Positions 17,178-25,627 of a DNA stretch of 64,000 nt are shown here, one piece after another. The notes beneath the pieces are model-generated. The model saw nothing but the letters and a program-made list of their open reading frames with translations, made no database searches and had not been told where the DNA came from. This stretch comes from Arthrobacter wenxiniae (GTDB taxonomy: Bacteria > Actinomycetota > Actinomycetes > Actinomycetales > Micrococcaceae), in the NCBI RefSeq assembly GCF_013376105.1, contig NZ_JAAMFM010000010.1, forward strand, positions 1 through 64,000. The letters are read 5' to 3'. How positions within the stretch are numbered: position 1 is the first letter of the stretch; each line of letters starts with the position of its first letter. Position numbers and translations under genes: made by a program.

Positions 17178-18043
17178 GGTGCCACCCCGCTTTCCGGGTG
17201 GCGTCCCGGGGCATCCCCGTGGGCAGGGGCATCCCCCCGGGCCAGGACATCCCCCTGGCCGGAAACCTCGCCCCGGCCGGGGCGGGCCGGCGGCGGAAGC
17301 CGCGTCGCGGCATCGTGCCGGTAGGGTTCAATGTCCGGCTCCAGGCCGTCGCCCACACGGCCGGGAGCATGGTCAGGCGTGCCGCCCCGCCGGAACCAGC
17401 CGACCAGCCCCGCAACCAGCGCGGCCACCAGGATGGGCACGCCGGGGGCCACGAAGGGGACGGCCAGCAATGTCACCACGGCGCACACCACGGCAATCGC
17501 GGCCGGCTGGAAGGCCCTGATCCGGGGCCACAACAGGCCGAGGAAGGCCGCCACGGCGGCTCCGTCCAGCCCCCACTGCCTGGGGTCTCCCAGGGCATTG
17601 CCCAAAAACGCGCCCGCGGCGGTGAAAACATTCCACAACAGGTATATGCCGAGTCCGGCAACCCAGAAGCCGCGCTTCCGCTCACCGGGCTCCACCTGGC
17701 CGGTCGCCGTGGCCGTGGATTCGTCGATGGTGACGTGGGCGGCGGCAAACCGCAGCCATCCGGTGGGCCGCAGGAGCGCGTTCAGCTGCATGCCGTAGAC
17801 GCCGTTGCGGATGCCCAGCAGGGCCGAGGCGCTCATGGCGGCCAGGCCGGTGCCGCCGCCGGCAATGACGCCGATGAAGGCAAACTGCGAGCCGCCGCTG
17901 AACAGCAGCAGGCTCAGGGCCATGGTCTGCCAAAAGTCCAGCCCGGAGGCCACTGACAGGGCCCCGAAGGACACGCCGTACAGGCCCGTGGCGATGGCGA
18001 TCGAGGCACCAATTTTGGCCGCGGGCGAGTCCCTGAGGTTCAT
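17174..18043 (-). CDS. azlC: AzlC-family amino-acid exporter subunit with a long hydrophilic tail
   Basis: A 289-residue protein: about 225 residues of AzlC membrane domain (YGVSFGALSVASGLDFWQT, LLFSGGSQFAFIGV), then a ~65-residue hydrophilic tail rich in Gly, Pro, Asp and His with repeated GDAPxHGDAPGRHP-like units. Most AzlC proteins end after the membrane domain, so the tail is unusual and looks like recently expanded low-complexity sequence. The ATG at 18043 overlaps the preceding stop (ATGA); an ATG at 18067 would overlap more. Confidence 0.87.
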   Translation of the reverse strand: MNLRDSPAAKIGASIAIATGLYGVSFGALSVASGLDFWQTMALSLLLFSGGSQFAFIGVIAGGGTGLAAMSASALLGIRNGVYGMQLNALLRPTGWLRFAAAHVTIDESTATATGQVEPGERKRGFWVAGLGIYLLWNVFTAAGAFLGNALGDPRQWGLDGAAVAAFLGLLWPRIRAFQPAAIAVVCAVVTLLAVPFVAPGVPILVAALVAGLVGWFRRGGTPDHAPGRVGDGLEPDIEPYRHDAATRLPPPARPGRGEVSGQGDVLARGDAPAHGDAPGRHPESGVAP

Positions 18044-18438
18044 GGCCGGCGGACGCTCCAGGCCCATGCCACCAGCGGGAGCTGCAGCGGCAGCCGCACC
18101 GCGTGGAGGAGACGCCGAGCAGGCGTCCCGCCGGGTCCGAACGCGCGGCGGAGGGCCGAAATGTGACCCGCGGCGAATCCCGTGAACATGAGTGCCGTGG
18201 CCCCGGCCGCGGCCCGGCGTGTTCCCGGCAGGAGCAGCCCCGCCATGGCCAGGACCTCAGGAACGGCTGACGCCACCACCCACCCGTGCCGGGTCATGAC
18301 GCCCAGGCGCCCGTCCCTGTCGGTGCACAGCACGGGGGGCACCACAGGATAGTAGAACGTGGGGTTGCGCACATGGTTCAAGGCGCTGGCCCCCAACAGG
18401 GCGGCCAGGGCCAGGGTGCTGACGGTTCCTGGTTTCAC
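18040..18438 (-). CDS. DoxX-like small membrane protein
   Basis: A 132-residue protein with four predicted helices and the layout of DoxX-like proteins (GASALNHVRNPTFYYPVVPP near helix 1, VPEVLAMAGLLLPG in helix 2). Function is unknown. It starts at GTG 18438, overlapping the GH15 stop, and its stop overlaps azlC, placing GH15, this gene, azlC and azlD in one tightly packed operon. Confidence 0.75.
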   Translation of the reverse strand: MKPGTVSTLALAALLGASALNHVRNPTFYYPVVPPVLCTDRDGRLGVMTRHGWVVASAVPEVLAMAGLLLPGTRRAAAGATALMFTGFAAGHISALRRAFGPGGTPARRLLHAVRLPLQLPLVAWAWSVRRP

Positions 18439-20318
18439 GAGTCCATGGTTGCACGGGCGGGCGCCGATTCCCGTCCCGAGTCCACCGGACGGACGCCCCG
18501 GCGCCGTCCCCGCCGCCCGCCGTCGGACGCCATGCTCAGCTGTTCGGTGCCGTGCAGGGCGTCGGCGGCCCGCACCAGCGCCAGGTGGGAGAAGGCCTGG
18601 GGGAAGTTGCCGGCCATCCGCCCGTCCTTCACGGAGTATTCCTCGCTGAGCAGGCCCACTTCATTGGCCAGCCCCACCAGCTTGTCCATGAGCGCCACGG
18701 CGTCCTCACGCCGGTCGGAGTGGGCGTACTGCTCCACCAGCCAGAAGGAACAGGCCAGGAACGGGTGCTCCCCCGGGGCCAGGCCGTCGAGGCCCGTGCC
18801 GGTCTCGTAGCGCAGGATCAGCCCGCGGCCGTCCACCAGCTCCTTCTCCAGCGCCGCCACCGTGCCCAGCATTTCAGGCGAATCGTAGGCCACAAACCCC
18901 ACCTGGGGGATGACCAGCAGCGAGGCGTCGGTGGAGGCGCCGCCGTAGGTCTGCGTGAACGTGTTCAGTTCCTTGTTGAAGCCGTGTTCGAGGATTTCAC
19001 GGCGCAGCAGCCCACGGAGCTCCTCCCACCGCTCCACCGGGCCCTTCAGTCCGTGGTCCCGGACGGCACACACGGCACAGTCAAACGCCGCCCACATCAT
19101 GACCCTCGAGTGCGTGAAGTACTGCAGGTCCCCGCGCATCTCCCAGATGCCGTGGTCCTTGTCCTCCAGGTGCCGTTCCACAAACTTCAGCATGGCCAGC
19201 TGCAGGGGCCAGGAGAAGTGGTCCTCCTGTCCGCCAGCCCGCCGGAGCTTCTCCAGCGCGACCAGGACCTCGCCCACCACGTCGGCCTGGTACTGTCCCA
19301 CCGCGCCGTTGCCGAAGCGCACCGGCTGTGATCCTTCGTATCCGGAAAGGTGGTCCAGCACGCCTTCGGCCAGCTCACGTTCCCCGCCCAGCCCGTACAT
19401 GATCTGCAGGTCTTCCGGGTCCCCGGCGACGGCGCGCAGCAGCCAGTCCCGCCACTTGAGCGCCACGTCTTCATAGCCGTGGGTGAGCATGGCTTCCAGC
19501 GTCAACGCCGCGTCCCGGAGCCAGCAATAGCGGTAGTCCCAGTTGCGGGAGCCGCCGAAGTCCTCCGGGAGCGAGGTGGTCGGGGCGGCCACAATGCCTC
19601 CCGTGTCCTCATGGGTCAGCGCCCTGAGCACCAGCAGGGAGCGCAGCACCGCGGGGGAATACTTGCCGTCCCGGTCGTACTTGGCCGCCCAGTTGTTCCA
19701 GTACTCCAGCGTCTCCGCCAGGGCGGAGTCCAGCTTCACGTCGCGGGGGACGGGCCTGTGCGACGGATACCAGACGAGTTCCTGTTCCACCCGTTCGCCG
19801 GCCGCCACGGAAAAGGTGCCCCCGTGCCGGTGGTCGACGGCGCGCGGCAGCTCGTGCCCGCGCAGCAGCAGGGCATCCGGCCCCGCGACGGCGACGATGG
19901 CGGAGCGCCCGGCGGCCTGGTGGACGCGCCTTACCCAGGGCAGCACCTTGCCGTGGCCGGGCCGGATGGTGATTTCCTGGCGGAATTCCACCGTGCCGGT
20001 GATCCCGTCAACGCGCCGCACCACCGAGGCGCGCCGGTCGCCAATGGGCATGAACTCGGTGACCCGGGCCGTGCCGGTCGCGCTTTCCCACAGTGTCTCA
20101 AGCACGAAGGTGTGTTCCACGTAGTTCCGCGAAACGACCTTCGCCTCCACGGGCGCCATCAGCCAGCGGCCGTTGTGTTCGTTGCCAAGCAGCGCGGCGA
20201 AAACCGCCGGCGAATCAAAGCGTGGAAAGCAGAGCCAGTCCAGGCTGCCGTCACGGCCCACGAGCGCGCCGGTGTGCAGATCTGAAAGCAGTGCATAGTC
20301 TTCTATCCTTGAGGCCAT
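18435..20318 (-). CDS. Glycoside hydrolase family 15 (glucoamylase/trehalase-like)
   Basis: A 627-residue cytosolic enzyme. The N-terminal domain starts IEDYALLSDLHTGALVGRDG then SLDWLCFPRFDSPAVFAALL, diagnostic of bacterial GH15; the (alpha/alpha)6 catalytic domain begins near NWDYRYCWLRDAALTLEAM and continues to ERWEELRGLLRREI. Mycobacterial relatives are trehalases; others are glucoamylases or dextran glucosidases, so substrate is not assigned. ATG 20318 begins at the conserved N-terminus; an ATG at 20336 would add six residues. It follows a glycerophosphodiesterase gene by 50 bp. Confidence 0.9.
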   Translation of the reverse strand: MASRIEDYALLSDLHTGALVGRDGSLDWLCFPRFDSPAVFAALLGNEHNGRWLMAPVEAKVVSRNYVEHTFVLETLWESATGTARVTEFMPIGDRRASVVRRVDGITGTVEFRQEITIRPGHGKVLPWVRRVHQAAGRSAIVAVAGPDALLLRGHELPRAVDHRHGGTFSVAAGERVEQELVWYPSHRPVPRDVKLDSALAETLEYWNNWAAKYDRDGKYSPAVLRSLLVLRALTHEDTGGIVAAPTTSLPEDFGGSRNWDYRYCWLRDAALTLEAMLTHGYEDVALKWRDWLLRAVAGDPEDLQIMYGLGGERELAEGVLDHLSGYEGSQPVRFGNGAVGQYQADVVGEVLVALEKLRRAGGQEDHFSWPLQLAMLKFVERHLEDKDHGIWEMRGDLQYFTHSRVMMWAAFDCAVCAVRDHGLKGPVERWEELRGLLRREILEHGFNKELNTFTQTYGGASTDASLLVIPQVGFVAYDSPEMLGTVAALEKELVDGRGLILRYETGTGLDGLAPGEHPFLACSFWLVEQYAHSDRREDAVALMDKLVGLANEVGLLSEEYSVKDGRMAGNFPQAFSHLALVRAADALHGTEQLSMASDGGRRGRRRGVRPVDSGRESAPARATMDS

Positions 20319-20368
20319 GTGTCCATGCAACCACATGAGTCTGGGTTGAAACAGGGCGGACCGCACGG

Positions 20369-21229
20369 TCAGGCCGGTTTGGGCGGCCGCCCCAGCATGG
20401 CCCTGATATCGGCGGGCCGGTTGGTGGTCACCTCGGCCACGCCGGCATCCAGGCACAGCTGCAGGTCCTCCTCCGTGTCCACTGTCCACACGCGGAAGGT
20501 GCGCCCCGCGGCCAGCCAGCGGGAGGCTTTCTCCGGGTTCGCGCGCAGGTACCCGACGCCGGGCCCGGCGAGGCGGGCCACGCCGTCGTCCAGCAGGGCC
20601 TCCCCGGCCGCCTGGGAGCGGCGCGGCCTGCAGCCGGGGGCGTGCGCGGGGGCGTCGTCGGGCCTCCCGCGCACCTCCCCCACCTCTTCCAGCAGCTGGC
20701 AGAGCCTCGCAGCCGGGACGCGTTCGGCCAGGTACTTCACGGCCTCCGGGTGGAAGCTCATGAAGGAGACGTCCACCGTGCCCGCAACGGAATCCGCGGC
20801 CGACCAGCCGCGGGCGCCAAGGGCCTCCAGGGCCGCGTCCACCAGGGCGGCGTCGAAGAATGTGCCGTACTTGAATTCAAGGGCCAGCGCCACGTCCCGG
20901 CCCGCGCCCGCCAGGATGTCCAGCAGTTCGTCCAGCGTGAGCAGCTGTTCGGCCGTGCCGCCGTATTCGGGCGGGACCCGGGCGCCCTTCCAGGAGGAAA
21001 AGTCCAGTTCGCGCAGCTCCCGCAGCGTGCGGTCCGCGACGGGGCCGGTGCCGTTGGACGTCCGGTCCAGCTCGTCGTCGTGGATCAGCACCAGGGCGCC
21101 GTCGGCGGTGAGGTGCAGGTCGCACTCCACCCCGTCGGCGCCGTCGGCCAGGGCCTGCAGATAGGCGCCGCGGGTGTGTTCGGCGTAGCTGGCGCTGGCC
21201 CCGCGGTGGGCGAAGATCTGCACGGTCAT
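20369..21229 (-). CDS. Glycerophosphodiester phosphodiesterase (GDPD)
   Basis: A 286-residue TIM-barrel enzyme that hydrolyses glycerophosphodiesters to glycerol-3-phosphate and an alcohol. The HRGA motif at residues 8-11, metal ligands in GVECDLHLTADG and the catalytic His in VLIHDDELDRTSNG are present. No signal peptide, so probably cytoplasmic. It is divergent from the DUF445 gene, with only 22 bp between the two start codons. The tail ends in DIRAMLGRPP, a usual GDPD finish. Confidence 0.92.
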   Translation of the reverse strand: MTVQIFAHRGASASYAEHTRGAYLQALADGADGVECDLHLTADGALVLIHDDELDRTSNGTGPVADRTLRELRELDFSSWKGARVPPEYGGTAEQLLTLDELLDILAGAGRDVALALEFKYGTFFDAALVDAALEALGARGWSAADSVAGTVDVSFMSFHPEAVKYLAERVPAARLCQLLEEVGEVRGRPDDAPAHAPGCRPRRSQAAGEALLDDGVARLAGPGVGYLRANPEKASRWLAAGRTFRVWTVDTEEDLQLCLDAGVAEVTTNRPADIRAMLGRPPKPA

Positions 21230-21251
21230 GGCATCACGCTACGCTTGCTGC

Positions 21252-22538
21252 ATGGCGCAAACACAACAGCCGCGCAGGCTTCCGTTGCCGGTTCCGGACC
21301 CCGACGTGCAAAAGACCGCCGCGCTGCGCCGGATGAAGAACATTGCGCTGGGCCTGCTGATCGCCATGGCCGTGGTCTTCTGCCTGGCCTTCGCCTTCCA
21401 GCGTGAATACCCGTGGCTGCTGTACGTGCGCGCGGCCGCCGAGGGCGGCATGGTGGGCGCCCTCGCCGACTGGTTTGCCGTCACCGCCCTGTTCAAGTAC
21501 CCCATGGGGATCAAGATCCCGCACACCGCCATCATCCCCAACCGCAAGGACGACATCGGCGCGTCCCTGGGCGAGTTCGTGGAGACGAACTTCCTCTCCG
21601 AAACCGTGGTGGCCGAGAAGCTGGCCAAGACACGGCTCGCCCAGAAGGTGGGCGCCTGGCTGTCCAAGCCTGCCAATGCCCGGCGCGTGGCCACCGAGGG
21701 CGCGGCCGCCATCCGCGGTGCCATGGCCGTGCTGAAGGACGACGACGTCCGCGACGTCATCGAGTCCATGGTGCGCAAGCACCTGGTCGACCCGCCGTGG
21801 GGACCGCCCATCGGCAAGGTCGCCGGGCGGATCGTTGCCGACGGCCACCACCACGCCCTCGTCGACCTGCTGGTGGACCGTTCCACCCTGTGGATCCAGG
21901 CCAACCACGCGACCATCGCCGGGCTGGTCTCCGAACGGTCCCCCGGCTGGGTGCCGCAGTTCGTGGACGGGCTGGTGGGCGACAAAATCTACACCGAGCT
22001 CCACAAGTTCGCCCGTGCGGTGCAGGACGACCCGCATCATGAACTCCGGATCCAGCTGGACAACTACCTCGCGGACCTGGCCCAGGAGCTGCAGCACGAT
22101 CCGGCGATGATTGCCCGCGCCGAAAACATCAAGGCCCAGGTGCTGGGGGACCCGGAAGTGCGTGAGGTGGCCGGGCGCGCCTGGGAGACCATCAAGACCG
22201 CGATTTCCGACGCCGTGGAGGACCCTGCGTCGGAACTGCGCCTGAAGTTCACCGCCGGCGTGCAGGACTTTGGCACCCGGCTGGCGACCGACCCGGAGCT
22301 GGCGGGCAAGGCCAACGCGTGGATTGCCGACGCCGCGTCCTACCTGGTGCGCACGTACAAGCACGAGATCGCGTCCATCATCACCGACACCGTGGAGCGC
22401 TGGGACGCGGTGGAAACCAGCGAGAAGATCGAGCTGCAGGTGGGCAAGGACCTGCAGTTCATCCGCATCAACGGCACCGTGGTTGGCTCCCTCGCCGGCC
22501 TGGCCATCTTCACGGTGGCGACCCTGATCTTCCACTGA
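21252..22538 (+). CDS. DUF445 family membrane protein
   Basis: A 428-residue protein with an N-terminal helix (MKNIALGLLIAMAVVFCLAF), a conserved DUF445 start (AAAEGGMVGALADWFAVTAL then FKYPMGIKIPHTAIIPNRKD), a long soluble middle and a C-terminal helix (VVGSLAGLAIFTVATLIFH). The family is widespread and of unknown function. The start at 21252 leaves a 22-bp divergent gap, so one of the two genes probably has its promoter inside the other or a leaderless transcript. Confidence 0.9.
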   Translation: MAQTQQPRRLPLPVPDPDVQKTAALRRMKNIALGLLIAMAVVFCLAFAFQREYPWLLYVRAAAEGGMVGALADWFAVTALFKYPMGIKIPHTAIIPNRKDDIGASLGEFVETNFLSETVVAEKLAKTRLAQKVGAWLSKPANARRVATEGAAAIRGAMAVLKDDDVRDVIESMVRKHLVDPPWGPPIGKVAGRIVADGHHHALVDLLVDRSTLWIQANHATIAGLVSERSPGWVPQFVDGLVGDKIYTELHKFARAVQDDPHHELRIQLDNYLADLAQELQHDPAMIARAENIKAQVLGDPEVREVAGRAWETIKTAISDAVEDPASELRLKFTAGVQDFGTRLATDPELAGKANAWIADAASYLVRTYKHEIASIITDTVERWDAVETSEKIELQVGKDLQFIRINGTVVGSLAGLAIFTVATLIFH

Positions 22539-22574
22539 GCAGCCAGCGGGCGGGTTGGCCCAGGCCGGCCGAAG

Positions 22575-23411
22575 TCATGGCCGCCGGCGTGGGACCTTCA
22601 GGGCCTTCGGCTCTTTGGGCATGTCCAGTTCCGCCCTGAGCCCGGCCGGGATTTCCAGCGGCGCGGGCCCGAAGGCACGGTGGGCCGAGGCGATGACGGC
22701 CCGGCCCATCATGTAGTTTCCCACCCCGCCCACGGCGGCACCCATGCCGAACGGAAGCGCCCTTCCCACCATGGACGCGCCACCCCTGACCGCCACCCTC
22801 TTCAGGAATTTCTTCTGCATCGAGGCGATGAGGCCCTTGACCGCCGAGATCGGCATGGACTTGCTGACGGTCCTGCCCCACGCCTGCATGGGCGTCTTGC
22901 CGTTGCCGAGGGCATGCCCGGTCAGGCCCGCCAGCATCGCGGTGCCTTCATCCCCGAGGATGATCGCCATGACCGTGAGCTGGGCCCGTTCGGGGTCGGC
23001 CAGGCGCACCCCGTGGAGTTCGGCCACGGACTGGGCGTACAGGGCGGTCGCCTCGAGGAACACCACGGTGGCGGCGGCGGAGATCGACAGCGCCGCCACG
23101 GTGCCGACACCCGGGATGATGGCCGTGGCGCCAACCGCGGCCCCGCCCGCGCCGACGCCGTTGAGGAAGTCGCGCTCCAGCCGCCGGCTCAGCTCAAACG
23201 CCGTGGCGTACGGGTGCTTCCGGCGCAGCCGCCGGAGGTTGGCCAGCACCAGGGGCCGCTGGACCTCCACGGCCTTCAGCAGCATCCCATGCACCGCCGG
23301 CCGCGGCCTGCCCTTGTCATCGAAGGCGGCCGCCGCGGCCACCCCGACGGCGGGATTCGGCTTCCGGGCGGACCGTCCGGCACCGGCCCGTTCGACATCC
23401 TTGCGTGCCAT
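22575..23411 (-). CDS. EcsC-like hypothetical protein
   Basis: A 278-residue protein with a basic N-terminus, a Gly/Ala-rich amphipathic segment (VGAGGAAVGATAIIPGVGTV, then AALSISAAATVVFLEATALY) and a second Gly-rich stretch near the end (FGMGAAVGGVGNYMMGRAVI). This layout resembles EcsC-family proteins, whose role is unclear, but the match is only by pattern. It converges with the DUF445 gene. Probably membrane associated. Confidence 0.6.
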   Translation of the reverse strand: MARKDVERAGAGRSARKPNPAVGVAAAAAFDDKGRPRPAVHGMLLKAVEVQRPLVLANLRRLRRKHPYATAFELSRRLERDFLNGVGAGGAAVGATAIIPGVGTVAALSISAAATVVFLEATALYAQSVAELHGVRLADPERAQLTVMAIILGDEGTAMLAGLTGHALGNGKTPMQAWGRTVSKSMPISAVKGLIASMQKKFLKRVAVRGGASMVGRALPFGMGAAVGGVGNYMMGRAVIASAHRAFGPAPLEIPAGLRAELDMPKEPKALKVPRRRP

Positions 23412-23771
23412 GCGCTCCCCTGACTGTTGACGTGCTTCAAGCGTAGCCGCCCATCCAGGACGGCCGGCCGCCGGTCCCGGCGCCGTGCTTCACGGAAGCG
23501 CCAAACAGCCGTGCGCGCAGGGCCGGGAAGAGGAACACCATGCCCGCCGTGAGCAGCATGTGGCCCCGGCCGGAGGCTGCGGCTCGAGTGGTTCCAGGGC
23601 GCCGGGCAGTTCGTTGTGCAGCACAAAGCCGCAACCCGCGAGGGAGATGTGTCTTCCCTGCGCCTGCCTCGCGGCTTGGCGCCGTTCCCGGCGAAGACGG
23701 TGCCAAGACACGCCGTTTCCAGCGGGATTCCGCACAGTCCGTGCAGCCACAGCCCACCTAAATCTGTGTTT
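23412..23771. other. Intergenic stretch without a convincing gene
   Basis: Several overlapping open frames exist on both strands, but none has family-like sequence or a good ribosome site. A TTGACG-like box near 23427 may belong to the promoter of the EcsC-like gene or be chance. The regulatory part of the gap begins at 23772. Confidence 0.5.
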
Positions 23772-23829
23772 ATGTTGTTTCTTGTTGACAAACAAAGATA
23801 ACCGCAGATAAAGTGATGTGAAACAACAT
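23772..23829 (+). promoter_or_regulatory. fru operon promoter flanked by inverted operator halves
   Basis: Perfect 10-bp arms ATGTTGTTTC (23772-23781) and GAAACAACAT (23820-23829) flank a sigma-70-type promoter: -35 TTGACA at 23785-23790, 16-bp spacer, -10-like GATAAA at 23807-23812. An AT-rich near-palindrome CTTGTTGACAAACAAAG overlaps the -35. The first gene starts at 23874. The layout fits autorepression by the DeoR-type regulator through looping or double occupancy. Confidence 0.7.
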
Positions 23830-23873
23830 CCTGTGATGCCGGTCACGCCACAAGCGAAGGAAGAAAGAGCGCC

Positions 23874-24662
23874 ATGTTTGCAGAAGAACGTCATCAGCGC
23901 ATCGCCGAACTGGTCGGCGCGCAGGGCCGCGTCGGCGTCAACGAGCTGGCGGACCTCTTTTCCATCACCCAGGAGACCGTCCGCCGCGACCTTGCCTCCC
24001 TCGAGGACGGCCGCGTCCTGCGGCGGGTGCACGGCGGTGCCGTGGCCCTGGACCGGCTCAGCCGCTCCGAGCCGAGCCTGAGCGAACGGCAAAGCCAGCG
24101 GCTGGATGAAAAACAGCGCATCGCGGAGGCGGCCCTGGCGCTGATCCCGCACGCGCAGACCGTGTCCATCCTGCTGGATTCCGGCAGCACCACGGCCGCC
24201 CTGGCGGACAGGCTCGCCGGCTGGACGCCCGCCAACAGCGGCGACGAGCTCCTGGCCATCACCAACTCGCTGCCCATCGCCACCACGCTGGGCAGCAACA
24301 TGCACCTGCTGCTGGACATCCTGGGCGGCCGCGTCCGTGGCCTGACCAGCGCCGTGGTCGGCGCACGCGCCACCGAACAGCTCGGCGCGCTCCGCCCCGA
24401 CATCGCGTTCCTGGGCGCCAACGGCGTCCACGCCGAGTTCGGCCTGAGCACGCCGGACCCCGTCGAGGCCGCCACGAAGACCGCGATGGTCCGCGCCGCC
24501 CGCCAAATTGTCATTCTCGCCGATGCATCCAAGCTCGGCGCCGAAACCCTTGTCCGCTTTGCCACCCTTGAGGAGGTCGACACCCTGATCACGACAGCCG
24601 CCCCCGCCCCCGATCTCGCCGCCGCACTGGAAGCCGCCGGTGTCGAGGTGGTGCTGGCATGA
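23874..24662 (+). CDS. DeoR/FruR-type repressor of the fructose operon
   Basis: A 262-residue regulator: N-terminal DeoR helix-turn-helix (VGVNELADLFSITQETVRRD) and a C-terminal sugar-phosphate sensor domain (DSGSTTAALADRLAG; FLGANGVHAEFGLSTPDP). As first gene of the fru operon it most likely senses a fructose phosphate and represses this operon. ATG 23874 follows AAGGAAGAAAG. Its stop overlaps the fruK start (ATGA). Confidence 0.92.
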   Translation: MFAEERHQRIAELVGAQGRVGVNELADLFSITQETVRRDLASLEDGRVLRRVHGGAVALDRLSRSEPSLSERQSQRLDEKQRIAEAALALIPHAQTVSILLDSGSTTAALADRLAGWTPANSGDELLAITNSLPIATTLGSNMHLLLDILGGRVRGLTSAVVGARATEQLGALRPDIAFLGANGVHAEFGLSTPDPVEAATKTAMVRAARQIVILADASKLGAETLVRFATLEEVDTLITTAAPAPDLAAALEAAGVEVVLA

Positions 24663-25627
24663 TTCTCACCCTGACCCCCAACCCGAGCCTGGACCGCACC
24701 ATCGAACTCCCCGGCCCGCTGCAGCGCGGCGAGGTCCAGCGGGCCGTGGCCGCCTCGGCGCACCCGGGCGGCAAGGGCGTGAACATTGTCCGCGCCCTGA
24801 CGGTCTCCGGCACCGACGCCCTGGCGCTGCTGCCCGGGGACGCAAGCGACGACGTCGTCCTTGCCTTGGCGCGCGAGGACATCCCGCACCTGTCGCTGCC
24901 CATTGGTGCGCCGCTGCGCAGCAACGTGGCGGTCACCGAGCCCGACGGCACCACCACCAAGGTCAACGAGCCCGGCCCGGTGCTGTCCGGCGCCCAGCTC
25001 GCGGCCCTCCTGGAGCTGGCCGTGGAGAAGTCCGACGGCGCCGCCTGGCTGGTGCTGGCCGGTTCCCTCCCGCCGGGGGCGCCGGAGGGCTTTTACGCCC
25101 AGGTGATTGCCGCGGTCCGCGCCCGGTACGGTGCCGCCGCGCCCCGCATCGCCGTGGACTCCTCGGGCGGACCGCTGGCCGCCAGCGTGGACGCAGCGCC
25201 GGACCTCCTCAAGCCAAACGCCGAGGAACTCGCCGAGCTGACCGGAATCGGCGACGGCCCGTCACTGGAGGAGGATCCCTCCCTGGCGGCCGCCGCGGCA
25301 CACAGCCTGGTGGAGCGCGGCGTTGCCGCAGTCCTGGCGACGCTGGGTTCCAAGGGCGCCGTGCTGGTCACGGCTGACGGCAGCTGGCTGGCCGCCGGGC
25401 CCGCCATTGTCGCCAGAAGCACCGTCGGCGCGGGCGACTCCGCCCTCGCCGGATATCTGTTGGGCACGCTGCGCGGGGACTCCCCCGCGGCATGCCTGCA
25501 GCAGGCAGTGGCCCATGGGGCGGCCGCTGCTTCCCTCCCCGGAACCCTGGTTCCGGCATTGCACCAAACCCACCCCGACGCCGTCACCGTGACGGCCCTG
25601 GATGCACGTCTTGGAGAACTCTCATGA
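24659..25627 (+). CDS. fruK: 1-phosphofructokinase
   Basis: A 322-residue PfkB-family kinase that phosphorylates fructose-1-phosphate to fructose-1,6-bisphosphate. It has the N-terminal LTPNPSLDRTIEL, the HPGGKGVNIVRAL motif and the C-terminal anion hole VGAGDSALAGYLLG with the catalytic Asp. Coupled by 4-bp overlaps to the regulator upstream and fruA downstream. Confidence 0.95.
   Translation: MILTLTPNPSLDRTIELPGPLQRGEVQRAVAASAHPGGKGVNIVRALTVSGTDALALLPGDASDDVVLALAREDIPHLSLPIGAPLRSNVAVTEPDGTTTKVNEPGPVLSGAQLAALLELAVEKSDGAAWLVLAGSLPPGAPEGFYAQVIAAVRARYGAAAPRIAVDSSGGPLAASVDAAPDLLKPNAEELAELTGIGDGPSLEEDPSLAAAAAHSLVERGVAAVLATLGSKGAVLVTADGSWLAAGPAIVARSTVGAGDSALAGYLLGTLRGDSPAACLQQAVAHGAAAASLPGTLVPALHQTHPDAVTVTALDARLGELS

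Noticed and set aside
23437-23757. A 106-codon minus-strand frame in the gap before the fru operon
   Set aside because: Cys/Arg-rich, no ribosome site, no family pattern; competing frames on both strands are equally open.
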